Both the position numbers and the translations under genes were made by a program. Below the pieces are notes generated by a model that was not told the origin of the DNA, searched no databases, and was given only the letters and a program-made list of their open reading frames with translations. Positions 9,011-18,133 of a stretch of 64,000 nucleotides of DNA are shown one piece after another (position 1 is the first letter of the stretch; each line of letters begins with the position of its first letter). The stretch is from Allobosea sp. GTDB taxonomy: Bacteria; Pseudomonadota; Alphaproteobacteria; Rhizobiales; Beijerinckiaceae. Where the stretch lies: contig NZ_JAUYTP010000045.1 in the NCBI RefSeq assembly GCF_030695125.1, forward strand, positions 62,001 to 126,000, given 5' to 3'.

Positions 9011-10188
9011 GGGCCGAAAACCTCGGCCAGCGCCCGCTCGACCCGCACGGTCGAGCCGGCCTCGTCCAGCGGATTGCGGCGCAGCCGGTGGCGCAGCGCC
9101 ATCGGCGCGACCGTCCGGATATGGCTGTCGAGGATCTCCTGCGCGCCTTCGAGCGCGGCCAGCGCGCGCGCCGACCGCATCAGGGTGAGTTCGCCGCGCA
9201 GGCCGTCGGTGCCCAGATGCAGGCAGAGCTGCGCCACGCGCGTCAGCGCGGCATCGGAGGTCTCGATCTGCGCCAACCGCTTGCGCCCCGCGATCAGCTT
9301 GCGGCCGATCGCCTCGTCAGCTGCCCGCCACTGCCCGCTGAAGCCGTGCGGGTCGCGATCGAACGCGTCGCGGCGCTTGACCACCTCGATGCGTGTCGGC
9401 AGGTCGGTCGGCGTGGTGACGTCGACCGAAAGGCCGAACCGGTCGAGCAGCTGCGGGCGCAGTTCGCCCTCTTCCGGGTTGCCGCTGCCGACCAGCACGA
9501 AGCGGGCGGGGTGGCGGATGCTCAGCCCCTCGCGCTCGACCACGTTCTCGCCGGAGGCCGCGACATCGAGCAGCACATCGACGAGATGGTCCTCCAGCAG
9601 ATTGGCCTCGTCGATATACAGGAACCCGCGATTGGCCCGCGCCAGCAGGCCGGGCTGGAACGCCTTCTCGCCGCTCGCCAGTGCCTTCTCGAGATCGAGC
9701 GCGCCGACGACACGGTCCTCGGTCGCCCCCAGCGGAAGGTCGACCACGGGCACCGGCACGAGATGCGTCTTCTGCCCGCGCAGGCCGGGGTTGGGCGCGG
9801 CGTTGTAGGGGTCGCCGACCACGGCGCGCATCGGCGGCAGCAGCGCCGCCAGCGCGCGGATCGCGGTCGATTTGCCGGTGCCGCGATCGCCGAAGATCAG
9901 CACGCCGCCGATCGTCGGGTCGATCGCCGCCAGAAGCAGCGCCCGCTTCATCTCCTCCTGCGCGACGATCGCCGAGAACGGGAACGGCGGCGGCCGGCCG
10001 GTCGCGGCATCCTGCGGGAAAGCGACCTGCGCCGTGGCGCGAGCCCGCCGCGCGCCCTTTGCCGGCGCGAACAAAGCCTTGTCGCTTTCGCGCGCAAGGC
10101 CACCCATTTGCCCGGCGACGATCCCCGGATCGCCAGCGTTGGGCCGCGTGTCGGAGAGCATGTCGGAAGGATCCATCAGGCCGTCCAT
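9007..10188 (-). CDS. bchI: Magnesium chelatase ATPase subunit BchI
   Basis: AAA+ ATPase of up to 393 residues, the motor subunit of magnesium chelatase. Walker A is GDRGTGKST, Walker B is [10 protein letters not shown], and sensor-type residues follow in VGSGNPEEG. The family is usually about 340-350 residues; the extra 45-50 residues at the N-terminus mean that a downstream Met could be the true start. It lies 17 bases downstream of ispH and overlaps bchD by 4 bases, so translation is probably coupled to keep BchI and BchD in ratio. Confidence 0.95.
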   Translation of the reverse strand: MDGLMDPSDMLSDTRPNAGDPGIVAGQMGGLARESDKALFAPAKGARRARATAQVAFPQDAATGRPPPFPFSAIVAQEEMKRALLLAAIDPTIGGVLIFGDRGTGKSTAIRALAALLPPMRAVVGDPYNAAPNPGLRGQKTHLVPVPVVDLPLGATEDRVVGALDLEKALASGEKAFQPGLLARANRGFLYIDEANLLEDHLVDVLLDVAASGENVVEREGLSIRHPARFVLVGSGNPEEGELRPQLLDRFGLSVDVTTPTDLPTRIEVVKRRDAFDRDPHGFSGQWRAADEAIGRKLIAGRKRLAQIETSDAALTRVAQLCLHLGTDGLRGELTLMRSARALAALEGAQEILDSHIRTVAPMALRHRLRRNPLDEAGSTVRVERALAEVFGP

Positions 10189-10205
10189 GATCTGTCGCTC
10201 CGGGT

Positions 10206-11171
10206 TCAGGACGCCATCGCCTCGACCAGCCGCTGCGGCAGGCGGAAGACGATGTCCTCCTCCGTGCCGTCGAGTTCGCGCACGCTGACCGAGCGGAACG
10301 CGCGCAGCCGGTCGATCGTGTCCTGGATCAGCTGCTCCGGCGCCGAGGCGCCGGCCGTGAAGCCGACCGTGTCGACCGCGTCGAACCAGGCGGGATCGAT
10401 CGCGTCGGGCCCCTCGATCAGATGGCTCTCGACACCCGCGATCGCACCAACCTCGCGCAGCCGGCTCGAATTCGAGGACGAACGCGAGCCGATGACGAGG
10501 ATCAGGTCGCAATGGGGCGCCATCGCCTGCACCGCCGCCTGGCGGTTCTGCGTGGCGTAGCAGATGTTGCGGATGTCGGGGCCGACGATCGCCGGGAACC
10601 GCGCCGTCAGCGCCGCGATGACCTCGCGCGTGTCCTGCACGCTGAGCGTGGTCTGGCTGACATAGGCGACCTTGCTTTCGTCGATCACGACGAGGTCGGC
10701 GACCTCGGCGGCGGTGGCGATGACATGCAGGCGTCCGGGAATCTGCCCGCGCGTGCCCTCGACCTCGGCATGGCCCTCATGGCCGATCAGCACGACGTCA
10801 TAGCCGAGCTGCGCATAGCGGCGGCCCTGGTTGTGGACCTTCTGGACCAGCGGGCAGGTCGCGTCGATCACATCCAGCCCGCGGGCCGCGGCGGCCGCCT
10901 CGACCGTGCGCGACACGCCATGGGCGGAGAAGATCGTGGTCGCACCGGGCGGGATCTGGTCGACCTCGCCGACGAAGACGGCTCCTTGCGCCCGCAGCCC
11001 CTCGACGACATGGGTATTGTGGACGATCTCATGGCGCACATAGACCGGCGCGCCCGCCTGCGCGAGCGCGCGCTCGACGATCTCGACCGCCCTGACCACG
11101 CCCGCGCAGAAGCCGCGCGGTTTCGCCAGCAGGACCGCCAGCGGACGCTTGAAGGGCATGACCGCGTTCAT
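10206..11171 (-). CDS. ispH: 4-hydroxy-3-methylbut-2-enyl diphosphate reductase IspH
   Basis: Last enzyme of the MEP pathway; it reduces HMBPP to IPP and DMAPP with a [4Fe-4S] cluster. The three cluster cysteines are visible at about residues 22 (PRGFCAGV), 106 (DATCPLV) and 204 (NICYATQ), and the substrate-binding [10 protein letters not shown] follows. The length of 321 residues is normal. The ATG at 11171 overlaps the dxs stop as ATGA. Its place between dxs and bchI ties precursor supply to pigment synthesis. A second, housekeeping ispH may exist elsewhere and cannot be excluded. Confidence 0.95.
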   Translation of the reverse strand: MNAVMPFKRPLAVLLAKPRGFCAGVVRAVEIVERALAQAGAPVYVRHEIVHNTHVVEGLRAQGAVFVGEVDQIPPGATTIFSAHGVSRTVEAAAAARGLDVIDATCPLVQKVHNQGRRYAQLGYDVVLIGHEGHAEVEGTRGQIPGRLHVIATAAEVADLVVIDESKVAYVSQTTLSVQDTREVIAALTARFPAIVGPDIRNICYATQNRQAAVQAMAPHCDLILVIGSRSSSNSSRLREVGAIAGVESHLIEGPDAIDPAWFDAVDTVGFTAGASAPEQLIQDTIDRLRAFRSVSVRELDGTEEDIVFRLPQRLVEAMAS

Positions 11172-13147
11172 GTCGAGGCCTCGTGCAGCGACCGGGGATC
11201 GGGCGGATAGGCGCTGGCCAGCCGCAGGCCGCCCGCTCCCGCGACGGCATGGCGCCAGGCGGACGGCGGACGGCACAGGCCGGTTGCGGTCGCGACGATC
11301 GCGGCGGCGTCGAGACCCGCCTGCGCATACATGCGGGCTTGCGTGTCATGCTCCTGGAAGCGGTCCGGCAGGGTCAGCGTCTTGATTTTCAGGCCGGCCT
11401 CGAACAGCCCGTCATCGGCCAGCGCATGCAGCACGAACGAGCCGAACCCGCCGACCGAGCCCTCCTCCACCGTGATCAGCGCCTCGTGGTGGCGCGCCAG
11501 CCTTGCGACCAGCGCCCGGTCGAGCGGCTTGGCGAAGCGCGCATCTGCGACGGTGGTCGAGAGCCCCATCGCCTCGAGCAACTCGGCCGCCTGCAGGCAT
11601 TCGGCCAGACGCGTGCCATAGGACAGGAGGGCGATGCGCGTCCCCTCGCGCAGCACGCGCCCGCGCCCGATCTCGAGCGGCACGCCGGCGGCCGGCAACC
11701 TGACTCCGACGCCGTCGCCGCGCGGATAGCGCAGCGCGATCGGCCCCTCGTCATAGGCGCAGGCGGTGGCCACCATATCGACGAGATCGGCCTCGTCGCC
11801 CGGCGCCATCAGCACGAAGCCTGGCAGGCAGCCGAGATAGGCGGTGTCGAACGCGCCCGCATGGGTCGCGCCATCCGCCCCGACGAGCCCGGCACGGTCG
11901 ATGGCGAAGCGCACGGGCAGCTTCTGCAGGGCGACGTCATGGACGATCTGGTCGTAGGCGCGCTGCAGAAAGGTCGAGTAGATCGCGCAGACGGGCTTCA
12001 GCCCCTCGCAGGCGAGCCCCGCCGCGAAGGTCACCGCATGCTGCTCGGCGATGCCGACATCGAAGAAGCGCTTGGGATGCGCCTTGGCGAACGCGTCGAG
12101 CCCGGTCCCCGAGGGCATGGCGGCGGTGATCGCGACGAGCTTTTCGTCGCGGGCCGCCTCCTGCAGCAGCGCCTGGGAAAACACCTTGGTGTAGGACGGG
12201 GCGGCCGAGACCGCCTTCTCCTGCACGCCACTCGCGACGTCGAACTTGACCACCGCATGATACTTGTCGGTCGTCGCCTCGGCCGGGGCATAGCCCTTGC
12301 CCTTCTGCGTCACGACATGGACGAGGATCGGCCCGTTGGGCGCGTCGCGGACATTGCGCAGGACAGGAATCAGATGGTCGAGATTATGGCCGTCGATCGG
12401 GCCGACATAGTAGAAGCCGAGCTGGTCGAACAGGGTCCCGCCCGTCAGATAGCCGCGCGCATGCTCGACCGCCCGGGTGATCTTCGAATCGAGCCCCCGG
12501 CCGAGCCGGCGCGTCAACTGGCGACCCTGGTCGCGCAGCGAGAGATAGGCCTTGCCCGAGAGCAGCTTGGCCAGATGCGCCGAGAGCGCCCCGACCGGCG
12601 GCGCGATCGACATGTCGTTGTCGTTGAGGATGACGATCAGCCGCTTGCCCAGCGCACCCGCATTGTTCATCGCCTCATAGGCCATGCCCGCCGACATCGC
12701 CCCGTCGCCGATCACGGCCACGACATTTCCGTCCTGCGCCTTCAGGTCGCGGGCGACGGCAAAGCCCAGCGCCGCCGAGATCGAGGTCGAGGTGTGCGCG
12801 GCGCCGAAGGGGTCGTACTCGCTCTCGTCGCGCTTGGTGAAGCCCGAGAGCCCGCCGCCCTGGCGCAAGGTGCGGATCCGGTCGCGCCGCCCGGTCAGGA
12901 TCTTGTGGGGGTAGGCCTGGTGCCCGACATCCCAGATCAACGTGTCGCGGGGCGTGTCGAACAGATGATGCAGCGCCACCGTGAGCTCGACGACGCCGAG
13001 ACCCGCGCCGAGATGGCCGCCGGTCACCGAAACCGCGTCGATCGTCTCGGCGCGCAGCTCGTCCGCGAGCTGCCTGAGCTGCTTCACCGAGAAATGGCGA
13101 AGATCGGCGGGAACGGTGACACCGTCCAGAAGCGGGGTATCGGGCAT
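11168..13147 (-). CDS. dxs: 1-deoxy-D-xylulose-5-phosphate synthase Dxs
   Basis: Thiamine-diphosphate enzyme of 659 residues that makes DXP from pyruvate and glyceraldehyde 3-phosphate, the entry step of the MEP pathway. It has the catalytic His in GGHLGAGLG (about 45), the TPP motif GDGAMSAG...N (about 147-175) and the transketolase pyrimidine domain with the family EQHAVT motif. The ATG at 13147 is preceded by a GGGGA ribosome site. It is the first gene of the dxs-ispH-bchIDO-crtIB operon and has tandem PpsR-type sites 31-72 bases upstream. Confidence 0.95.
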   Translation of the reverse strand: MPDTPLLDGVTVPADLRHFSVKQLRQLADELRAETIDAVSVTGGHLGAGLGVVELTVALHHLFDTPRDTLIWDVGHQAYPHKILTGRRDRIRTLRQGGGLSGFTKRDESEYDPFGAAHTSTSISAALGFAVARDLKAQDGNVVAVIGDGAMSAGMAYEAMNNAGALGKRLIVILNDNDMSIAPPVGALSAHLAKLLSGKAYLSLRDQGRQLTRRLGRGLDSKITRAVEHARGYLTGGTLFDQLGFYYVGPIDGHNLDHLIPVLRNVRDAPNGPILVHVVTQKGKGYAPAEATTDKYHAVVKFDVASGVQEKAVSAAPSYTKVFSQALLQEAARDEKLVAITAAMPSGTGLDAFAKAHPKRFFDVGIAEQHAVTFAAGLACEGLKPVCAIYSTFLQRAYDQIVHDVALQKLPVRFAIDRAGLVGADGATHAGAFDTAYLGCLPGFVLMAPGDEADLVDMVATACAYDEGPIALRYPRGDGVGVRLPAAGVPLEIGRGRVLREGTRIALLSYGTRLAECLQAAELLEAMGLSTTVADARFAKPLDRALVARLARHHEALITVEEGSVGGFGSFVLHALADDGLFEAGLKIKTLTLPDRFQEHDTQARMYAQAGLDAAAIVATATGLCRPPSAWRHAVAGAGGLRLASAYPPDPRSLHEAST

Positions 13148-13177
13148 TCAGGTCCCCTTCGCTCGCATTCGCCAATA

Positions 13178-13219
13178 TGTCAGCTTTGATTTACATATTG
13201 CTGTAAGGCTGTCGATACA
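13178..13219. promoter_or_regulatory. Two tandem PpsR/CrtJ-type operators upstream of dxs
   Basis: Site 1 (13178-13195) is TGTC-N10-TACA-like and site 2 (13202-13219) is TGTA-N10-TACA; both fit TGT-N12-ACA exactly. They are 6 bases apart, similar to the paired sites to which PpsR binds cooperatively in known bch and puc promoters. They precede dxs directly, so light/oxygen control of the whole operon is likely. They could also affect the divergent cytochrome c2 gene, whose start is about 190 bases away. Confidence 0.72.
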
Positions 13220-13374
13220 CTACGAAGGAGTCGCACGACATGCAATCGCTTTGGTCGCGCTTTCTCACGATCGGTCGGCGACAGCCCGCAAAGAGGCCCG
13301 GGGCCCGAAAACTGCGAAACAGGGAATCCGCCCGGGGGAACGATGCAGCGGGCTTGCCCGTTGTGTCTTCTGCT

Positions 13375-13387
13375 CACATTATATGTG
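13375..13387. promoter_or_regulatory. Inverted repeat in the cytochrome c2 leader
   Basis: CACAT-TAT-ATGTG, a perfect 5-base-arm palindrome ending 25 bases before the cycA ATG and about 10 bases before its ribosome site. It could be an operator or a promoter element; the regulator is unknown. Confidence 0.35.
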
Positions 13388-13412
13388 GAATAAGTCTGGA
13401 GAGGTCATCGCC

Positions 13413-13805
13413 ATGAGACAATTCGCCTACGCAGTCGCCGCCGGCTTCATCGTTTTCGCGCCCGCCTTGGCCCAGGCTCAGGATGCCGCCGCGGGCGAAA
13501 AGGTCTTCCTGCAATGCCGGACCTGCCACCAGGTCGGCGAAACCGCCAAGAACGCCGTCGGCCCCGCGCTGAACGGCATGTTCGACGGTCGCAAGGCCGG
13601 CACGCAGCCGGGCTATACCTATTCGGCGGCCTACAAATCGCTCGACAAGGTGTGGAGCGAGGACAATTTCCGCGTCTACATCAAGGATCCGCGCGGCGTC
13701 ACGCCAGGGACCAAGATGGTCTATCCGGGTCTCAAGGACGATGCCCGCATCACCGACCTGATCGCCTATCTCAAGCAGTTCGGGCCGGACGGGAAGAAGA
13801 AGTAA
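13413..13805 (+). CDS. cycA: Cytochrome c2 (class I c-type cytochrome)
   Basis: Periplasmic electron carrier of 130 residues. A Sec signal peptide ends near residue 23 (AQA), the haem-binding CRTCH is at 35-39, and the axial Met lies in GTKMVYPG (Met102). The lack of a membrane anchor and the C-terminal IAYLKQF helix fit a soluble cytochrome c2/c550. The ATG follows a GGAGAGG ribosome site. It is transcribed divergently from the photosynthesis operon, so it may donate electrons to the reaction centre as well as to oxidases. It is followed by a strong terminator. Confidence 0.88.
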   Translation: MRQFAYAVAAGFIVFAPALAQAQDAAAGEKVFLQCRTCHQVGETAKNAVGPALNGMFDGRKAGTQPGYTYSAAYKSLDKVWSEDNFRVYIKDPRGVTPGTKMVYPGLKDDARITDLIAYLKQFGPDGKKK

Positions 13806-13854
13806 GCCAGAAAGGCGACGACCCGGCGCCCGTCCGCCGCCGCATCCGAGCAAG

Positions 13855-13887
13855 CCCCCTCGCCGCCACGGCGAGGGGGTTTTTGTT
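13855..13887 (+). terminator. Rho-independent terminator of cycA
   Basis: A perfect 11-base-pair stem (CCCCCTCGCCG / CGGCGAGGGGG) with a 3-base loop is followed by TTTTTGTTT. It lies 49 bases after the cycA stop. Confidence 0.9.
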
Positions 13888-13932
13888 TGATGGTTTGGGG
13901 GGCACGAGGTCCGCGGTTGCCTGGAGCCCCCC

Positions 13933-14748
13933 CTACGCGCCGACCTTGGCCAGCACGTCGGCTCGCAGGAAGCGCTCGATGAACAGCATGAACAGCACCG
14001 AGGGCACGAGCAGGATCAGCGCCGTGATCGAAGCGACCTGGTAGTTGCCGCCCATCGCCGCGTTGTAGAGCAGCAGCGGCAGGGTCGTGACCTGCGGCAC
14101 GCCGACGAAGAAGGTGCCGGTGAACTCGTCGAGCGATTCGAGGAAGACGAAGATGCCGCTGGCGATGATGCCCGGCGCCGCCAGCGGCAGCGTCACGGTG
14201 AAGAAGGCCCGCAGCGGCGAGGCGCCCATGTTGCGCGCCGCCAGTTCGAGATCCTTGTCGACCGCGGCAAAGGCCGCAGCCGCGATCCAGACCGAGAACA
14301 CCAGCCCATGCGCGGTGTGGACCAGCACCACCGCCAGCACCGTGCCGTTGATGCCGAGCTGGTAGAATATCCGGGCGACGTTGATGTAGATCGCGACCGA
14401 CGGAAACGCCTGCGGCAGCAGGAACATCAGCATGAACAGCGCCCGCATCGGCAGCTTCAAGCGCGCCAGCGCGTAGCCGGCGGGAATCGACAAAGCGAGC
14501 GCAAACAGCACCGTCAGCACCGCGATCCAGACGCTGGTGCCCAGCGAGGCCATGGCGTCGCCGGTCGGCCGGAAGACCTGCTCCCAGTAGCGCGTGCCAT
14601 AGGTCACGGGCAGCTTGTAGGGCGTGTACCAGCGCTCGGCGACGGACCAGAGCGCGAGGTTCAGGATCGGCCCGATCAGGACGAACGCGAAGGCGGCGAG
14701 CAGGCTCGCGGCCAGCACCATCCGGGCGGAAGCGGCGAGCCGGATCAT
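13933..14748 (-). CDS. ABC transporter permease (PotC/ThuG-like inner-membrane subunit)
   Basis: Membrane protein of 271 residues with about six hydrophobic segments and the binding-protein-dependent permease EAA-type loop (ELAARNMGASPLRAFFTVTLP, about residue 170 onward) that contacts the ATPase. It overlaps the preceding permease by 4 bases and is the last gene of the four-gene importer operon. The residues resemble polyamine, iron and sugar importers; the substrate cannot be told from sequence. Confidence 0.85.
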   Translation of the reverse strand: MIRLAASARMVLAASLLAAFAFVLIGPILNLALWSVAERWYTPYKLPVTYGTRYWEQVFRPTGDAMASLGTSVWIAVLTVLFALALSIPAGYALARLKLPMRALFMLMFLLPQAFPSVAIYINVARIFYQLGINGTVLAVVLVHTAHGLVFSVWIAAAAFAAVDKDLELAARNMGASPLRAFFTVTLPLAAPGIIASGIFVFLESLDEFTGTFFVGVPQVTTLPLLLYNAAMGGNYQVASITALILLVPSVLFMLFIERFLRADVLAKVGA

Positions 14749-15578
14749 CGCGGGGCCTCCTGCGACAGGCCGCGCTTGAGATAGAGGATCGCGGCGCCGG
14801 CGCTGATCAGATAGGTGATGACGCCGAGCGCATTGGCCGTGGCGTAGTCGCCATAGGCGTTGATGCGGAAGGCCATGTCGACGGTCAGCATGGTCGGCTG
14901 CGAGCCCGACACCATCAGCGGCACCGACAGCACCGAGAGCATCGTCACGAAGGAGAGCACGAGCGCCACCAGCAGCGTCTGCATGACCTGCGGCAGCGCC
15001 AGCTCGATCAGCACCCGCAGCCGCGAGGCTCCGAGATTGCGGCCGGCCTCCAGCGTCGCCCGGTCGATCGAGGCGAGCGCGCCCGCCAGCAGCAGCGCCA
15101 CGAACGGCGTCTGCTTCCAGACGAAGGTGGCGATGATGCCGCGCCAGTCGAGATAGCTCACCGCCTGCAGCGGCTCCATCAGCCCCAGCGAGACGAAGCT
15201 GTTGTTCATCAGGCCGTTCTTGGCGAGGAAGGTGCGCATGCACTGCGCCGCGACGATGAAGGGGATGAACAGCGGCCAGCGATAGAGCGCCTTCAACGTG
15301 CCGACGATGTAGCGGTTCTCGCCGAGCGTCAGCGTGCCGGCGATGACGATGGCGGCGAGTGCCGTCAGCGCGCAGGAGGTCACCACGATCACCACCGTGA
15401 AGACCATGTCGGTCGAGTAGAGCTCGAACGCCTTGGCGAACCACTCCAGCGTGAATCTCCCGTCCTTGCTGAAGGCGGAGATCAGCGAGAAGCACAGCGG
15501 ATACAGAAACAGCGCCGCGACCAGCACGAGGCCGGGAGCGATCAGGATCAGCGCCAGATGGCGTTGGGAGAGGCTCAT
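14745..15578 (-). CDS. ABC transporter permease (PotB/ThuF-like inner-membrane subunit)
   Basis: Permease of 277 residues with about six membrane spans and the EAA loop EAGRNLGASRLRVLIELALP near residue 185. An ATG at 15578 (MSLSQRH) is preferred; a TTG at 15596 would add six basic residues. It is separated from the solute-binding protein gene by a palindromic repeat, which may set the relative expression of binding protein and permeases. Confidence 0.85.
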   Translation of the reverse strand: MSLSQRHLALILIAPGLVLVAALFLYPLCFSLISAFSKDGRFTLEWFAKAFELYSTDMVFTVVIVVTSCALTALAAIVIAGTLTLGENRYIVGTLKALYRWPLFIPFIVAAQCMRTFLAKNGLMNNSFVSLGLMEPLQAVSYLDWRGIIATFVWKQTPFVALLLAGALASIDRATLEAGRNLGASRLRVLIELALPQVMQTLLVALVLSFVTMLSVLSVPLMVSGSQPTMLTVDMAFRINAYGDYATANALGVITYLISAGAAILYLKRGLSQEAPR

Positions 15579-15607
15579 TCGAACGCGCTTCTTCAAAAGG
15601 CTCCGGG

Positions 15608-15707
15608 GTCATCCCGGACGGAGCGAAGCGGAGATCCGGGATCCATTCCGGAACGGTTCAGGCATGGATCCCGGATCGGCGCGGCTTCGCCGCTGGTCCG
15701 GGATGAC
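15608..15707. repeat. Dispersed palindromic repeat inside the ABC operon
   Basis: Starts GTCATCCCGGACG and ends CCGGGATGAC, with inner GGATCCATTCC and GGATCCCGGAT segments. It lies between the solute-binding protein gene and the first permease gene. It is closely related to the copies at 3421 and 34821. Confidence 0.82.
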
Positions 15708-15743
15708 GGCGTATTCCGTCATCCCGGTTGTCAGTCTTCGATC

Positions 15744-16874
15744 TCAGTTCGCGACCTTCTTCTCGTAGCCCTCGAGGATGTCGTTGAAGTAGGGCGCGAT
15801 CGGGAAGGCCTTGCCGTTCTTGGCCAGGTCGGCCGGGGTGACGTCGACGAAGAGCTTGTCCCAGGCGGCCTTGTCGAGCTTGCCCTCGAGGTTGGCGGCG
15901 TCGATGCCCGGATACCAGTTGAACTTCTTGACGATGCCGTCGGCCTGCACCTGCGGCGAGGTGGCGAGCGCGATGAAGGCCTCGGCCAGCTTCTTCTGGC
16001 CTGCCTTGGCGGGCACGGCGTAGTACATCGGCTGGCCGGGCATGCCGGGCGAGATCAGCTTCAGCTTCATGTTCGGCGGCAGCTTGCCATCGGCCTGCCA
16101 GGAATAGAACATGTCGACCCAGACCGGGCCGATCGCGATCTCGCCGCGGTTGAGCATGTCGAGCGTGCCGGCATTGCCGGGCGTGATCGTGGCGTTCTTG
16201 TTGAACTCCTTCAGGTCGGCGAAGGCCTTGTCCCAGGTCGTCTTGGTGGCCGCGTCATAGGGGCCCTTCATCAGCTTCTCGGCGTCGCCGCCGAAGGCAT
16301 AGACCCAGCCGGCGACGAAGGAGACGCCGGACATGCCGCCCTTGATGCCGTTATAGCCGAACTGCTTGGGGTTCTTCTTCGCCCACTCCGCCAGTTCGGC
16401 GAAGGTGGAAGGCGGCGTCTTGACCATGGCGGCGTTGTAGGCGAGCGCCGTCTGCGACTGGAACATCGGGATGACATAGCCCGAGACGTCGGTGCCGAGC
16501 GCGTTGCGGGCCGCCTCGCCGGTGGCGAGCTTGGCGGTCGGGACATTGGCCGTGTACTTGTCGAGCAGCCCGTCCTTGACCATCTGGCCGGCGGCCTTCT
16601 GGTGGATCACGACGACGTCGAAATCGGTCGTCGCCGAGCCCTTCTGGGCGTCGAGCTTCTCGAAGATCTTCTGCGAACCGGAATCGCCGGCCCCGGTCCC
16701 GACCGAGACGACCTTCACGCCCGGATTGGCCTTCTCGAACATCGGCCCGAGGAAATCCTTGACGTAGTCGACCATGTTCTGGTCGCCGGCGGAGGCGACG
16801 TTGAGGGTCTGGGCCGAAAGCGGGGATGCCGCCATCAGCGCCGCGAGCGAGCAGGCAATCGTGAGGATGCGCAT
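15744..16874 (-). CDS. ABC transporter periplasmic solute-binding protein
   Basis: Protein of 376 residues with a Sec signal peptide ending near residue 21 (SPLSAQ) and an extracellular solute-binding fold (GDQNMVDYVKDFLGPMFEK at the start of domain 1). It most resembles the PotD/polyamine-like or iron-like binding proteins found with PotA-type ATPases. The ATG at 16874 is followed downstream by the two permease genes and preceded by the ATPase gene. The ligand is unassigned; the absence of a lipobox indicates a soluble periplasmic protein. Confidence 0.85.
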   Translation of the reverse strand: MRILTIACSLAALMAASPLSAQTLNVASAGDQNMVDYVKDFLGPMFEKANPGVKVVSVGTGAGDSGSQKIFEKLDAQKGSATTDFDVVVIHQKAAGQMVKDGLLDKYTANVPTAKLATGEAARNALGTDVSGYVIPMFQSQTALAYNAAMVKTPPSTFAELAEWAKKNPKQFGYNGIKGGMSGVSFVAGWVYAFGGDAEKLMKGPYDAATKTTWDKAFADLKEFNKNATITPGNAGTLDMLNRGEIAIGPVWVDMFYSWQADGKLPPNMKLKLISPGMPGQPMYYAVPAKAGQKKLAEAFIALATSPQVQADGIVKKFNWYPGIDAANLEGKLDKAAWDKLFVDVTPADLAKNGKAFPIAPYFNDILEGYEKKVAN

Positions 16875-16896
16875 GGGAGACTCCAGGGTTGGGACG

Positions 16897-18009
16897 TCAG
16901 GCGGCGATCCCGGCCTCGGATGCCGGGAAGATGTGCAGGCGCTGCAGCGGGATGCGCAGGCCGATCGTGGTTCCGAGTTCGTGGCGGTCGGCGTCGTCGA
17001 CCGTGATCTGGCGGCCGGCGGCCTCGATCCGGTAGCGGTAGACCCCGCCCGGATAGGCGCGCGCGGCGATGGTGCCGGGCACCAGCAGATCCCCGCCCGC
17101 CGCCGCATCGCTGGCGTCGAGCCTTGCGACGTCGTCGCGGAAATAGGCGATCGCCTCGCCGGCCGGCAGCGCCTGCGCCGCCTCCGGCGCCAGCCGCGCC
17201 ATCGCCGTGCCGGCGGTGACGGAAGCGCCGCCCTCGGCGCGGGCGACATGCAGCGGCAGCACGTTCTCCGCGCCCATGAAATTCGCGACGAAGGCGCTGG
17301 CCGGGCGGTCATAGACCTCCTCGGGCGTGCCGACCTGCGCGACGCGGCCCGCCTGCATGATCACCAGCCGGTCGGCCATGGTCATGGCCTCCTCGCGGTC
17401 ATGCGTGACATGCACCGCGGTGAGCCCGAGCCGCTGCTGGATGGCGCGGATCTCGTGGCGCATCACCATGCGGATCTTGGCGTCGAGATTGGAGAGCGGC
17501 TCGTCGAGCAGGAGGATGCCGGGGTCGATGGCGAGCGCCCGGCCGAGCGCGACGCGCTGGCGCTGCCCGCCCGAGCGAGCGGTGACCTTGCGGTCCTCAT
17601 AGCCGGAGAGGCCGAGCATGGAGAGCAGCGCGCCGACCTTGGCCGCGATCTGCGGCTTGGGCACGCCACGCAGCTTCAGCCCGTAGCCGATGTTCTGCAG
17701 CACGCTCATATGCGGCCACAGCGCATAGGACTGGAACACCATCGCCATGCCGCGCTTCTCCGGCGGCAGGGAGGCGACATCCCGCCCACCGACGATGATC
17801 GAGCCGCCTTCAACCGGGACGAACCCCGACAGCGCGCGCAGAAGCGTGGTCTTGCCGCAGCCCGAGGAGCCCAGCAGCGCAGTGAAGCTGCCCGGCTCGA
17901 AATCCAGGCTGACGCCATGCAGCACGCGCGTGCCACCATAGGCGACCTTGAGGTCGCGCACGGCGATCGACGCGCCGCTGCGCGGCCCGTTGGGCATATC
18001 GGTTGGCAC
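16897..18009 (-). CDS. ABC transporter ATP-binding protein (PotA/FbpC family)
   Basis: ATPase of 370 residues: Walker A GSSGCGKTT (about 48-56), Q-loop VFQSYALWPH, signature RSGGQRQRVALGRAL, Walker B ILLLDEPLSNLD, H-loop HVTHDREEAM, then a C-terminal TOBE-like regulatory domain. The signature reads RSGGQ where LSGGQ is usual. The start is GTG at 18009, with AGGGAGA about 7 bases upstream; an ATG 12 bases downstream is the alternative. It is the first gene of the importer operon. Confidence 0.9.
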   Translation of the reverse strand: MPTDMPNGPRSGASIAVRDLKVAYGGTRVLHGVSLDFEPGSFTALLGSSGCGKTTLLRALSGFVPVEGGSIIVGGRDVASLPPEKRGMAMVFQSYALWPHMSVLQNIGYGLKLRGVPKPQIAAKVGALLSMLGLSGYEDRKVTARSGGQRQRVALGRALAIDPGILLLDEPLSNLDAKIRMVMRHEIRAIQQRLGLTAVHVTHDREEAMTMADRLVIMQAGRVAQVGTPEEVYDRPASAFVANFMGAENVLPLHVARAEGGASVTAGTAMARLAPEAAQALPAGEAIAYFRDDVARLDASDAAAGGDLLVPGTIAARAYPGGVYRYRIEAAGRQITVDDADRHELGTTIGLRIPLQRLHIFPASEAGIAA

Positions 18010-18048
18010 GGTGCCATCTCCCTAGAACGCGCATTTTGCTCGGCTGGA

Positions 18049-18066
18049 ATGGAATGGATCTTCCAT
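18049..18066. promoter_or_regulatory. Inverted repeat in the importer/CPDase divergent promoter
   Basis: ATGGAA-N6-TTCCAT, perfect 6-base arms inside a slightly longer GGAA/TTCC-rich palindrome. It lies 40 bases upstream of the ATPase gene and 68 bases upstream of the CPDase-like gene. No local regulator gene is present. Confidence 0.4.
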
Positions 18067-18133
18067 TTCCGATACGCTTGGAGCAAACATAACGTCTGTG
18101 TCGGACCGTGTGCAATAGGTTTATGAAGCTCTG

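Noticed and set aside
13148..13177. A sigma-70 promoter for dxs
   Set aside because: Candidate -35/-10 hexamers around the PpsR-type sites had poor matches or wrong spacing, so no promoter boxes are claimed.
11183..13189. A 668-codon open frame opposite dxs
   Set aside because: Mirror frame of a high-GC gene; dxs has all catalytic motifs, the antisense frame has none.
13199..13377. A 65-codon frame between dxs and cycA
   Set aside because: It covers a PpsR-type site, has no ribosome site and its composition is not protein-like; the region is better read as regulatory.
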